64,000 nt of DNA from Nitrosomonadales bacterium. Lineage in GTDB: Bacteria; Pseudomonadota; Gammaproteobacteria; Burkholderiales; Gallionellaceae. Where the stretch lies: positions 310,001 through 374,000 of the forward strand of contig JADJWO010000001.1 of NCBI GenBank assembly GCA_016716325.1. Direction: 5' to 3'. Position 1 is the first letter of the stretch. Every line of letters starts with the position of its first letter. A program made the translations under genes and the position numbers. Positions 42,668 to 51,647 of the stretch are shown in pieces. The notes below the pieces were generated by a model that worked only from the letters and a program-made list of their open reading frames with translations, was not told the DNA's origin and did not search any database.

Positions 42668-44830
42668 GTGAAAACGTTGATGGAAGCGCTGCTGCAAGCC
42701 CGCATGTATGACCCGTTTGGCTTGCTCGGGTTGCACCGTGAAGGGCAGGAATGGATCGTTCGTGTCTATGAGCCCTATGCAACCGAAGTCGCTTTGATCA
42801 CACAAAAAGGGAGCGAGCCGCTCAAACGCACCCATAATGGCGGCATCTTCGAATGGCGCGGAAAGAACGAGCCGACACGCCCCTACCGCCTGCGTATCAA
42901 CGAAGGTACGGCAGAGCGTGAAGTTTACGACCCATACCAGTTCCCCCCCCATCTGTCCCAACAGGATTTGTATTTGTTCAGCGAAGGCAGGCTGCGCCAA
43001 GGCTATCGCATGCTGGGTTCGCACCAGGTCGAAATTAACGGCGTGAGAGGCATGCGCTTCGCTGTCTGGGCACCGAACGCGGAGCGTGTCAGTGTCGTCG
43101 GTGAATTCAATCGTTGGGATGGCCGCTTGCATCCGATGCGCTCGCACGGTTCCAGCGGTGTGTGGGAATTGTTCATTCCCGAGATTCAGCGACATGCGCT
43201 GTACCGCTATGAGATCCGCAATCGTGATACGGGCAATTTATTGACCAAGACGGATCCCTACGCACAAGGCTATGAATTGCGTCCTGGTACTGCAGCATTG
43301 ACTTCTCCGACCCATGCGCATGCCTGGCAGGATGAACAATGGATGAAGCAGCGCGGACAGTGGGACTGGTTGCACGGCGCAATCAATATCTATGAAGTGC
43401 ACGTCGGCTCATGGAAACGCCACCCGGATGGCCGCTTCTACAGCTATCGCGAATTGGCCATTGACCTTGTTCCCTATGTCAAGGGGATGGGTTACACACA
43501 CATCGAGCTGATGCCCGTTTCGGAACATCCACTGGATGAATCCTGGGGCTACCAGTGTTCCGGCTACTTCGCTCCAAGCAGCCGTTTCGGTTCTCCGGAT
43601 GAATTGCGTCATCTGATCGATACTTGTCACCAGGCCGGGCTCGGCGTGATTCTCGACTGGGTGCCGGCGCACTTCCCTCAGGACAGCTGGGCTCTGGCAC
43701 GTTTTGACGGTACGGCGCTATACGAACATGAAGATCCCCGCCTCGGCTTCCATCAGGATTGGGGTACACATATTTTCAATTTTGGCCGCAACGAAGTTAA
43801 GACCTTCTTGCTGTCCAGCGCGCATTACTGGCTTTCCGAATTCCATTTCGACGGATTGCGCGTCGACGCGGTAGCGTCAATGCTGTACCTGGATTATTCG
43901 CGCAAGGCGGGCGAATGGATCCCGAATAAATACGGCGGTCGCGAAAATCTCGATGCAGTGGACTTCCTGCGTGAAATGAACATCATGGTGCATGAGGAAT
44001 TCCCCGGCGCATTGACCTTTGCCGAAGAGTCGACCGCATGGCCGGGTGTATCCCGCCCGGTCTATCTGGGTGGATTGGGTTTCTCGATCAAATGGAACAT
44101 GGGCTGGATGAACGATACTTTGGGCTATTTCCAGCATGATCCGGTACATCGCCGTTATCACCACAACCAGCTGACATTCGGACAGGTCTACGCCTACAGC
44201 GAGAACTTTGTAATGCCTTTCTCGCATGACGAAGTGGTGCATGGCAAGGGTTCCTTGTTGTCGAAGATGCCGGGCGATGGCTGGCAGAAATTCGCCAATC
44301 TGCGCCTGCTGCTTACCTACCAGATGACCAGCCCGGGGAAAAAACTCAATTTCATGGGCAATGAAATCGCACAGGGGCGTGAATGGCAGTCCAAGTGGGA
44401 ACTCGAATGGTGGCAATTAGGCGATGAATTCCATCGCGGCATGCAGAATCTGGTATGCGACCTTAATCATCTTTACCGCAAATTACCCGCGTTACATGAT
44501 CTCGACTTCCAGCATGAAGGATTCGACTGGATTGATTGCAATGATGCGGAAAAATCAGTGCTGTCCTATCAGAGGCGCGCACGCGACGGGTCCATTGTCA
44601 TCGTTGCGCTGAATCTGACTCCCGTACCGCGCAATCATTATCGTATCGGGTTGCCCACGGATACACGGTATCGCGAAGCGCTGAACAGTGATTCGCAATA
44701 TTACGCGGGCAGCAACGTAGGCAATGCTGGTCTGATACAGGCAGAGCCCATTCCATGGATGGGACTGCCCTACTCTGCCGAGATCGCCCTGCCACCGCTA
44801 GCCGGTGTGGTTCTCGTGCCGGAGGCATGA
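42668..44830 (+). CDS. glgB: 1,4-alpha-glucan branching enzyme
   Basis: 720 residues from a GTG start with AGAGGA upstream. GH13 enzyme that makes alpha-1,6 branches in glycogen. N-terminal CBM48-type domains (FAVWAPNAERVSVVGEFNRW near 130), then the catalytic barrel: VILDWVPAHFP, nucleophile Asp in GLRVDAVASML, acid/base Glu in TFAEESTAWPG, and FSHDEVVHG. The length is normal. pgi follows after 70 bases on the same strand. Confidence 0.97.
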   Translation: MKTLMEALLQARMYDPFGLLGLHREGQEWIVRVYEPYATEVALITQKGSEPLKRTHNGGIFEWRGKNEPTRPYRLRINEGTAEREVYDPYQFPPHLSQQDLYLFSEGRLRQGYRMLGSHQVEINGVRGMRFAVWAPNAERVSVVGEFNRWDGRLHPMRSHGSSGVWELFIPEIQRHALYRYEIRNRDTGNLLTKTDPYAQGYELRPGTAALTSPTHAHAWQDEQWMKQRGQWDWLHGAINIYEVHVGSWKRHPDGRFYSYRELAIDLVPYVKGMGYTHIELMPVSEHPLDESWGYQCSGYFAPSSRFGSPDELRHLIDTCHQAGLGVILDWVPAHFPQDSWALARFDGTALYEHEDPRLGFHQDWGTHIFNFGRNEVKTFLLSSAHYWLSEFHFDGLRVDAVASMLYLDYSRKAGEWIPNKYGGRENLDAVDFLREMNIMVHEEFPGALTFAEESTAWPGVSRPVYLGGLGFSIKWNMGWMNDTLGYFQHDPVHRRYHHNQLTFGQVYAYSENFVMPFSHDEVVHGKGSLLSKMPGDGWQKFANLRLLLTYQMTSPGKKLNFMGNEIAQGREWQSKWELEWWQLGDEFHRGMQNLVCDLNHLYRKLPALHDLDFQHEGFDWIDCNDAEKSVLSYQRRARDGSIVIVALNLTPVPRNHYRIGLPTDTRYREALNSDSQYYAGSNVGNAGLIQAEPIPWMGLPYSAEIALPPLAGVVLVPEA

Positions 44831-44900
44831 CCCACCAAGGTCAAGGGTGTTGAAAGAGATTCTTGGGATTCGCTTTAATATTGATTTGAATTAGACCATC

Positions 44901-46544
44901 ATGTCAAAACTTACTCAGTCCGCTGCCTGGCAGGCACTTGGGATTCATTTTTCCGCCATCGAACCGCTTCAGATGCGCAAGATGTTTCAGGATGATCCTG
45001 CACGCTTCAGAACATTCTCAGTACAACTGGGGGGGCTGCTTTTCGATTACTCCAAGAATCGCATAAACGAGAAGACGGTTGAATTGCTGATTTCACTTGC
45101 CGAGCAATCCGGGCTATCCGCTTCCATCGAGCGCATGTTCGGCGGTGAAAAGATAAATATTACCGAGCAGCGTGCCGCACTGCATACCGCACTGCGCAAC
45201 CGTTCGGACCGGCCTGTGCTGGTGGATGGCAAGAATGTGATGCCCGATGTCATCCGTGTCCTCGGGAAGATGCGGCAATTCTCCGATTCGGTACGCAACG
45301 GCCGGCATCTCGGCCATACCGGCAAGCCAATCACCGATATCGTCAATATCGGTATCGGCGGATCGGATCTTGGGCCACTAATGGTGTGCGAGGCACTCAA
45401 GCCTTATGGCAGGGAAGATTTGCGTGCGCATTTTGTCTCGAACGTGGATGGTACCCACCTTGCTGAAACGCTCAAGAAACTGGATGCCGAAACCACCCTG
45501 TTCATTGTCAGCTCGAAGACCTTTACGACACAGGAAACCCTTACCAATGGTCGATCTGCGCGTGCATGGCTGGTTGGAAAACTAGGCAACGAACAAGCCG
45601 TGGCTAAGCATTTTGCCGCGGTCTCCACCAATTTGGAAGCCACTACGAAATTCGGCATCAATCCGGACAACGTGTTCGAGTTCTGGGATTGGGTTGGCGG
45701 GCGCTATTCTCTGTGGTCAGCCATCGGCCTGCCCATCGCGCTGTATATCGGCATGGACGGGTTCGAGGAATTGCTGGGCGGCGCCTATGCAATGGATGAG
45801 CACTTCCGCAGTGCGCCACTGAAGCAGAATATCCCCGTGCTGATGGGTATGCTCGGTATCTGGTACGGTAATTTTTTCGGCGCAGGGTCGAATGCCGTGC
45901 TTCCCTATGACCAGTATTTGCATCGCTTTCCCGCCTACTTGCAGCAACTGGATATGGAAAGCAATGGAAAGGGCGTGGATCGCGACGGCAATCCGGTTAA
46001 TTACGATACCGGGATGGTGGTCTGGGGCGAACCCGGCACCAACGGTCAGCACGCGTTCTATCAATTGATCCATCAGGGTACGCGCATGATACCGGCGGAT
46101 TTCCTTGCTCCCATGCACAGCCAGAACCCGATCGGCGAACACCATGCCATCCTGCTGGCCAACTGTTTTGCGCAGACCGAAGCGCTGATGCTTGGCAAAA
46201 CTGCCGAGGAAGCACGCGCAGAACTGATTGCGCAGGGTTTGCAGGGAGAAGAACTGGAAAGCCTGCTGCCGCACAAGGTATTCGTTGGCAACAAACCCAC
46301 CAACACCCTGTTGTTCGATAAGCTCGATGCACATACGCTGGGCATGCTGATCGCGTTGTATGAGCATAAGGTGTTCGTACAAAGCGTGGTCTGGAACATC
46401 AACCCGTTCGACCAGTGGGGCGTAGAGTTGGGCAAGCAACTGGCCGGCAAGATTCTGCCGGAACTGAGTGATGCGGGGATGGTATCAATGCATGACGCGT
46501 CCACCAGCGGGTTGATAGCTCACTACCGGGAAACAGGCAAATAA
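44901..46544 (+). CDS. pgi: Glucose-6-phosphate isomerase
   Basis: A 547-residue cytosolic enzyme interconverting glucose-6-P and fructose-6-P. Motifs: VNIGIGGSDLGPLMVCEALK (phosphate loop), the signature FVSSKTFTTQET-like stretch, WGEPGTNGQHAFYQLIHQGT with the catalytic Glu, and the C-terminal NPFDQWGVELGK Lys. It follows glgB, linking glycogen turnover to glycolysis. Confidence 0.97.
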   Translation: MSKLTQSAAWQALGIHFSAIEPLQMRKMFQDDPARFRTFSVQLGGLLFDYSKNRINEKTVELLISLAEQSGLSASIERMFGGEKINITEQRAALHTALRNRSDRPVLVDGKNVMPDVIRVLGKMRQFSDSVRNGRHLGHTGKPITDIVNIGIGGSDLGPLMVCEALKPYGREDLRAHFVSNVDGTHLAETLKKLDAETTLFIVSSKTFTTQETLTNGRSARAWLVGKLGNEQAVAKHFAAVSTNLEATTKFGINPDNVFEFWDWVGGRYSLWSAIGLPIALYIGMDGFEELLGGAYAMDEHFRSAPLKQNIPVLMGMLGIWYGNFFGAGSNAVLPYDQYLHRFPAYLQQLDMESNGKGVDRDGNPVNYDTGMVVWGEPGTNGQHAFYQLIHQGTRMIPADFLAPMHSQNPIGEHHAILLANCFAQTEALMLGKTAEEARAELIAQGLQGEELESLLPHKVFVGNKPTNTLLFDKLDAHTLGMLIALYEHKVFVQSVVWNINPFDQWGVELGKQLAGKILPELSDAGMVSMHDASTSGLIAHYRETGK

Positions 46545-46557
46545 TCCAGTCTGGTGG

Positions 46558-46671
46558 CATCCCATTGAAGACAAAAGGAATTCCAATAACCCTTAACCCT
46601 CCGTTCATGTTCATGAACCTGATCTGCAGGTGTTCCGGGCTTGCCGGATTGATCAGGTTTCGTCGTCCAGG
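46558..46671. other. Convergent intergenic with hairpin structures
   Basis: Between the pgi stop and the MlaF-like stop, which face each other. AACCTGAT and ATCAGGTT (46616-46656) can close a long stem that contains an inner CCGG/CCGG pair, and GTTCATGTTCATGAAC is a small palindrome. It may act as a two-way terminator, but there is no T run. Confidence 0.4.
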
Positions 46672-47481
46672 TTAGCGCAATATTCTCAAATCATCCGCAT
46701 ACGGCCGGCTCGGATACTGGAAGGCGACCGGGCCGTCCGGCTCTGCGTGGACAAATTGTCGGACGAAAGGGTCATCCGATTCATACATATCGCTTGCCTT
46801 CCCTTCGGCCATGACGACGCCGTTGTGGATAAAGTAAACGTAATCGACGACTTTCAGAGATTCCGAAAGATCATAGGTCACCACGACCGAAGTCACACCC
46901 AGTGCGTCGTTCAACTTTCGGATCAGGTTCGCGATGGTATTGAGCGAGATCGGGTCGAGGCCGGCGAATGGCTCGTCGTAAATGATCAGTGACGGATCGG
47001 TGGCGATGGCACGCGCCAACGCCACGCGACGCTCCATACCGCCGGACAACTCGCTCGGCATCAGGTCGCGGGCGTTGCGCAGCCCCACGGCATGCAGTTT
47101 CATCAACACCAGGTCACGGATCAACTCTTCCGGAAGATTGGTGTGTTCGCGCATCGGGAAAGCGAGGTTGTCATAGACCGACAGGTCGGTGAACAGTCCG
47201 CTCACCTGGAACATCATCCCCATCTTGAGGCGCATTGCGTATAGTTCGTCGCTGTCAAGTTCGTGGACTACCTGCCCCATGAATTTCACGCTGCCGCGCG
47301 ATGGGCGCAACTGGCCTCCAAAATGGCGTAGCAACGTACTTTTACCGCATCCGCTTACGCCAAGCAACGCGACAATCTTGCCACGCGGGATGGTGAGATT
47401 GATGCCTTTGAGTACTTCATGTTCGCCATAAGCGAAATGAAGATCATTGACTTCAATCAGGTTATCAGCGGCTTGGGTCAA
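46672..47481 (-). CDS. MlaF-like ABC transporter ATP-binding protein, without partner genes
   Basis: A 269-residue ATPase of the MlaF/Mkl type (lipid transport between outer and inner membrane). Walker A GVSGCGKST, Q-loop FQVSGLFTDLSVYDNL (the SGxLF is typical for MlaF), signature SELSGGMERRVALARA, Walker B LIIYDEPFAGLDPIS. The switch histidine is replaced by tyrosine (VVVTYDLSES). The C-terminal tail (VAFQYPSRPYADDL) is as in Mla-type ATPases. No MlaE, MlaD or MlaC gene is next to it; it stands between pgi and glgP, so the permease must lie elsewhere. Confidence 0.85.
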   Translation of the reverse strand: MTQAADNLIEVNDLHFAYGEHEVLKGINLTIPRGKIVALLGVSGCGKSTLLRHFGGQLRPSRGSVKFMGQVVHELDSDELYAMRLKMGMMFQVSGLFTDLSVYDNLAFPMREHTNLPEELIRDLVLMKLHAVGLRNARDLMPSELSGGMERRVALARAIATDPSLIIYDEPFAGLDPISLNTIANLIRKLNDALGVTSVVVTYDLSESLKVVDYVYFIHNGVVMAEGKASDMYESDDPFVRQFVHAEPDGPVAFQYPSRPYADDLRILR

Positions 47482-47533
47482 TCTGCCGGTATCCTTTCCA
47501 TTGCAACATCCCGACGCGGTTTTCTGACGGTTT

Positions 47534-50056
47534 TCAGCTTACCGGAAACGCCTTGATCTGCTCAAGCTTCCAGATTTCTTCATTGTATTCCTGGATGGTG
47601 CGATCGCTGGAAAACTTGCCACTGGCAGCCGTATTGAGGATGCTCATTCGCGTCCAGCGCTCCTTGTCACGGAACGAATCGGCGGCTCGCTGCTGTGCAT
47701 CAACATAACTGCGGAAGTCGGCTATCGTCATCCAGTAATCGCCGTATGCGGTCAGGGACTGGATGATGGGATCGAAGATGTACGGCTCGAACTGATTGAA
47801 ATGTCCAGAGCTTAACAGGTGCATCACCCGACGCAGGTCTTCGTCAGCTTCGATGATCTCAGATGGATTATGGCTCGCTCTTCTGCTCTCGACCTCTTCC
47901 GCCGTTAGTCCGAACAGGAAGAAATTTTCCGCACCGACTTCTTCGCGCATCTCGATGTTGGCCCCGTCCAGTGTGCCGATAGTCAGCGCGCCATTCATCA
48001 TGAACTTCATGTTTCCGGTACCCGATGCTTCCTTTCCGGCCGTGGATATCTGCTCGGACAGATCAGTGCCGGAACAGATGATCTCCATTGCCGTCACGCG
48101 GTAATTCGGCAGGAAGGCCACCTTGAGTTGATCGCCGATCTCCGGATCTTCGTTGACAACCTTGGCAACATTGCAAATCAGCTTGATGATGTTCTTTGCC
48201 ATCGCATAACCAGGGGCTGCCTTGCCGCCGATGAGCACGCAACGGGGTGTCCAGTTGGCGGTATCGCCGCGCTTGATGCGGTCATATAGGTGTATCACAT
48301 GCAGGATGTTCAACAGCTGGCGCTTGTATTCATGGATACGTTTGACCTGGACGTCGAACAACGCATCGGTATTGAAAGTAACGCCGCAATCCTGTTTCAC
48401 CAACTGCGCAAGGCGCGCCTTGTTTGTCTGGTTGGCCTTGCGCCACTGCGTCCCGAATGCCTGATTGTCAGCATGGGAAGCTAGTCGTTGCAACTGTGCA
48501 AGATCGGTTATCCAGCCATCGCCAATTTTCTTGGTGATCAATTGCCCAAGTGATGGATTTGCCCAAGCGAGCCAGCGTCGCTGGGTAACGCCATTGGTTT
48601 TGTTGTTGAATTTGTGAGGCCACAGTTCGTAAAAGTCGTGGAACAGGGTTTGTTCCAGTAACTGTGAGTGCAAGGCCGCGACGCCATTTACCGAAAAACT
48701 GGCCACGATGGCCAGATAGGCCATTCTGATCTGCGACTCTGACCCTTCCTCGATAATCGACATGCGCCTCAGTCGATCATTGTCTCCAGGCCACTGCCTT
48801 GAGACCTGCATCAGGTAACGGGCATTGATCTCATAGATAATTTCTAGCTGGCGCGGCAACAGGCTACTGAACATTCGCACAGGCCACTTTTCCAGCGCTT
48901 CGGGTAGCAAGGTGTGATTGGTGTAGGCGACCGTGTTGCTGGTAATCGCCCAAGCCATATCCCAGTCAAGCTCATACTCATCCATCAACAGGCGCATCAA
49001 TTCCGGCACGACGCAGGTCGGGTGGGTATCGTTGAGCTGAAAGTGGTTCTTTTCCGCAAAATTCGTAAAATTCATGCCATGCCGTCTCACCCAGTTGCGT
49101 AGGATGTCCTGCAGACTCGCTGAAGCCAGAAAATATTGCTGGCGCAGGCGCAACTCCTTGCCGTTTTCGCTGGAATCGTTCGGGTAGAGCACCATGGTGA
49201 TATGTTCGGCATCGTTCTTGGCGGCGACGGATTCGGTGTAGCTGCCGGCATTAAACTCGCCAAGATTGAATTCGTCGGTAGCGGCCGCACTCCATAGCCG
49301 CAAGGTATTTACCGTGCTGTTCCGGTATCCCGGAATGGGGACGTCATAGGGGACAGCAAGTACAGCTTGCGCGTCTACCCAGCGCACGCGCAATTCTCCC
49401 GCATGGTTGTGAAAACGTTCAGTGCGCCCGCCGAATCGAACCCGCTGAGTGAATTCGGGGCGTTCCAGTTCCCAGGGGTTTCCGTCTCTCAACCAGTGAT
49501 CCGGTTCTTCGACCTGGTATCCACTTTCGATGCGTTGGCGGAACATCCCGTATTCATAACGGATGCCATAGCCCATCACGGGCAACTGCAAGGTCGCGCA
49601 ACTGTCGAGGAAGCAGGCAGCCAAACGTCCCAAGCCACCGTTGCCCAATCCTGCATCATGTTCACGTTCGGCGATCTCTTCCAGTTCGATGCCGAGGTCG
49701 AGCATGGCACGTTCCGTTTCGTCCTGGATTCCCAGGTTCAGCATGGCATTGCCAAGAGCCCTTCCCATCAGGAATTCCAGAGACAGGTAATAAGCCCGTT
49801 TGCAACCGCTTTCATCGCAGGCGTATTTGGTATTTTTCCAGCGTTCCATCAAACGATCCCGCTGTGTGTAAGCCAAAGCGGTATACAGGTAATGGAGGGA
49901 TCTGCAATTTTTGTCCCGCCCCAGCGTATGGCTGTAATAACGCCGGAAATCCGTCGCTATACTGCCATGGTCCATTCCGAGTGCAGGTAATTTAGTGAGT
50001 GTATTTTTCGGATTACTTTTGATTACTTGTTTGGATGCCATGAGTTTTTCGATCAA
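47534..50056 (-). CDS. glgP: Glycogen phosphorylase
   Basis: 840 residues (start MIEKL or, five codons later, MASKQ). A GT35 enzyme that releases glucose-1-phosphate from glycogen. Signatures: RAYYLSLEFLMGRALGNAM, GNGGLGRLAACFLDS, NDTHPTCVVPELMRLLMDE, and the pyridoxal-phosphate lysine in GTGNMKFMMNGALTIGTLDG. It is complete and of the usual size for the long E. coli-type phosphorylase. Its downstream neighbour is the MlaF-like gene. Confidence 0.96.
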   Translation of the reverse strand: MIEKLMASKQVIKSNPKNTLTKLPALGMDHGSIATDFRRYYSHTLGRDKNCRSLHYLYTALAYTQRDRLMERWKNTKYACDESGCKRAYYLSLEFLMGRALGNAMLNLGIQDETERAMLDLGIELEEIAEREHDAGLGNGGLGRLAACFLDSCATLQLPVMGYGIRYEYGMFRQRIESGYQVEEPDHWLRDGNPWELERPEFTQRVRFGGRTERFHNHAGELRVRWVDAQAVLAVPYDVPIPGYRNSTVNTLRLWSAAATDEFNLGEFNAGSYTESVAAKNDAEHITMVLYPNDSSENGKELRLRQQYFLASASLQDILRNWVRRHGMNFTNFAEKNHFQLNDTHPTCVVPELMRLLMDEYELDWDMAWAITSNTVAYTNHTLLPEALEKWPVRMFSSLLPRQLEIIYEINARYLMQVSRQWPGDNDRLRRMSIIEEGSESQIRMAYLAIVASFSVNGVAALHSQLLEQTLFHDFYELWPHKFNNKTNGVTQRRWLAWANPSLGQLITKKIGDGWITDLAQLQRLASHADNQAFGTQWRKANQTNKARLAQLVKQDCGVTFNTDALFDVQVKRIHEYKRQLLNILHVIHLYDRIKRGDTANWTPRCVLIGGKAAPGYAMAKNIIKLICNVAKVVNEDPEIGDQLKVAFLPNYRVTAMEIICSGTDLSEQISTAGKEASGTGNMKFMMNGALTIGTLDGANIEMREEVGAENFFLFGLTAEEVESRRASHNPSEIIEADEDLRRVMHLLSSGHFNQFEPYIFDPIIQSLTAYGDYWMTIADFRSYVDAQQRAADSFRDKERWTRMSILNTAASGKFSSDRTIQEYNEEIWKLEQIKAFPVS

Positions 50057-50152
50057 ATGTTAAAGTGGTTCATCTGGAATATGGTTTGCAGCATAGGGCC
50101 TGTTCGAACAATAAGGCCGATATATATACTAACCGCGCCGGTGATGTGTCTG

Positions 50153-51610
50153 CTACGACCTCCCCAATACTTTCAGGTATACCGCGCGATATGCCTTGGC
50201 ACTGGTTTCCCAACTGAAATCCTTGGCCATGCAGTTCTTGCGCAGCACTTTCCATTTGCGCTGGTCCTGGTAGAGGTCGACAGCACGTTTGACCGTGGCG
50301 AACAGGTTTTCTGCGGTCATGCCACCGAATACGAAGCCGCTGGCTGTCCCGTCCTTGAGCGTGTCCTCGGTGCAGTCGATGACCGAATCGGCCAGTCCTC
50401 CAGTAGCATGGACGACAGGCGGAGTACCGTAACGCTGGCTGTATAGCTGGTTCAGGCCGCATGGCTCGAAGCGCGATGGCATGATGAACATATCGGCTCC
50501 CGCCTCGATCAGGTGCGAGAGATCTTCGTTGAAGCCGATATAAGCGGCCATCTTTCCGGGATAACGATGCGACAAGTTGCTTGCCGTTTTCTGCATGGTC
50601 GCCTCCCCGCTACCGAGCATGGCCAATTGCACCGGCAATTCGGCCAAGCGTGGCGCGATTTCGAGCAACAGGTCCAGTCCCTTCTGGTAGGTGAAACGAC
50701 TGACCACGCCCAGCAGCGGCACATCCGGGTCGACATCCAGCCCCATTTTGGTTTGCAATGCTTTTTTGTTGGCGGCCTTGCCGATCATTCGTGCGCTGCT
50801 GTAATGATGTTGCAGGTGCCGATCGGTTTCCGGATTCCACTCGTCGGTATCGATGCCGTTCAGGATGCCGGTGAGATCGTTGTTGCGTGCCGTAATCAAT
50901 CCCTGCAAGCCGAAACCGAGTTCGGGATGCTGTATCTCCTTGGCGTAGGTCGGGCTGACGGTTGTGATGTGGTACGCGTAAAAGAGACCCGCCTTGAGGA
51001 AGGACATGTTGCCGTAGAGCTCGATCCCGTGGATGCCGAAACTGGAAGGTGGCAAATGCAGGTGTCTGGCGGTATCGGCCGAGAAATTACCCTGGAAGGC
51101 GAGATTGTGGATGGTGATGACATTCGGTTTGGCGCCCGGCGCGACACTCAGGTAGGCGCCAGCCAGGCCTGTTTGCCAGTCGTTGCAATGCAACAGGTCA
51201 GGATGCCAACTCAATGGTGACTTCGCGCAACTCAATATCGCCGCAACCTGGGACAGCAATCCGAAACGTTGCGGATTATCCATCCAGTCCTGGCCGTGGG
51301 AATCCTGATATGGTCCGCCGTCGCGCTGGTACAGATCCGGGCAGTCCAATACCAGCAACGGCACTCCATTGCCCATGATGCTGAAGATCAGGCGGGAAGG
51401 CGGAAAACCCGGCAAGTGCGCAAAATGTGCCACCACCTCGTTCGGGCCGAGCTGCGACATGACTTTCGGATAGCCGGGCACCAGTATGCGAACGTCAACA
51501 CCAATGGAGCGCAACGCGGCTGGCAAGGCGCCACTGACGTCGGCCAAGCCTCCGGTCTTGATCAGCGGAGCGACTTCAGAAGTCGCAAACAGGATTTTCA
51601 ATTCGGCCAT
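50153..51610 (-). CDS. glgA: Glycogen synthase (ADP-glucose)
   Basis: A 485-residue GT5 enzyme that extends glycogen with ADP-glucose. Motifs: KTGGLADVSGALPAAL near the N-terminus, ILNGIDTDEWNPETD, GVVSRFTYQKGLDLLLE, and MPSRFEPCGLNQLYSQRYGT for the donor site. It starts after the 853-residue phosphorylase gene (38-base gap) and lies before glgP, so synthesis and breakdown genes are arranged in one direction. Confidence 0.97.
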   Translation of the reverse strand: MAELKILFATSEVAPLIKTGGLADVSGALPAALRSIGVDVRILVPGYPKVMSQLGPNEVVAHFAHLPGFPPSRLIFSIMGNGVPLLVLDCPDLYQRDGGPYQDSHGQDWMDNPQRFGLLSQVAAILSCAKSPLSWHPDLLHCNDWQTGLAGAYLSVAPGAKPNVITIHNLAFQGNFSADTARHLHLPPSSFGIHGIELYGNMSFLKAGLFYAYHITTVSPTYAKEIQHPELGFGLQGLITARNNDLTGILNGIDTDEWNPETDRHLQHHYSSARMIGKAANKKALQTKMGLDVDPDVPLLGVVSRFTYQKGLDLLLEIAPRLAELPVQLAMLGSGEATMQKTASNLSHRYPGKMAAYIGFNEDLSHLIEAGADMFIMPSRFEPCGLNQLYSQRYGTPPVVHATGGLADSVIDCTEDTLKDGTASGFVFGGMTAENLFATVKRAVDLYQDQRKWKVLRKNCMAKDFSWETSAKAYRAVYLKVLGRS

Positions 51611-51647
51611 GCCATTACTCTCCGTTCGTTAACAACGTTCTCTATGT

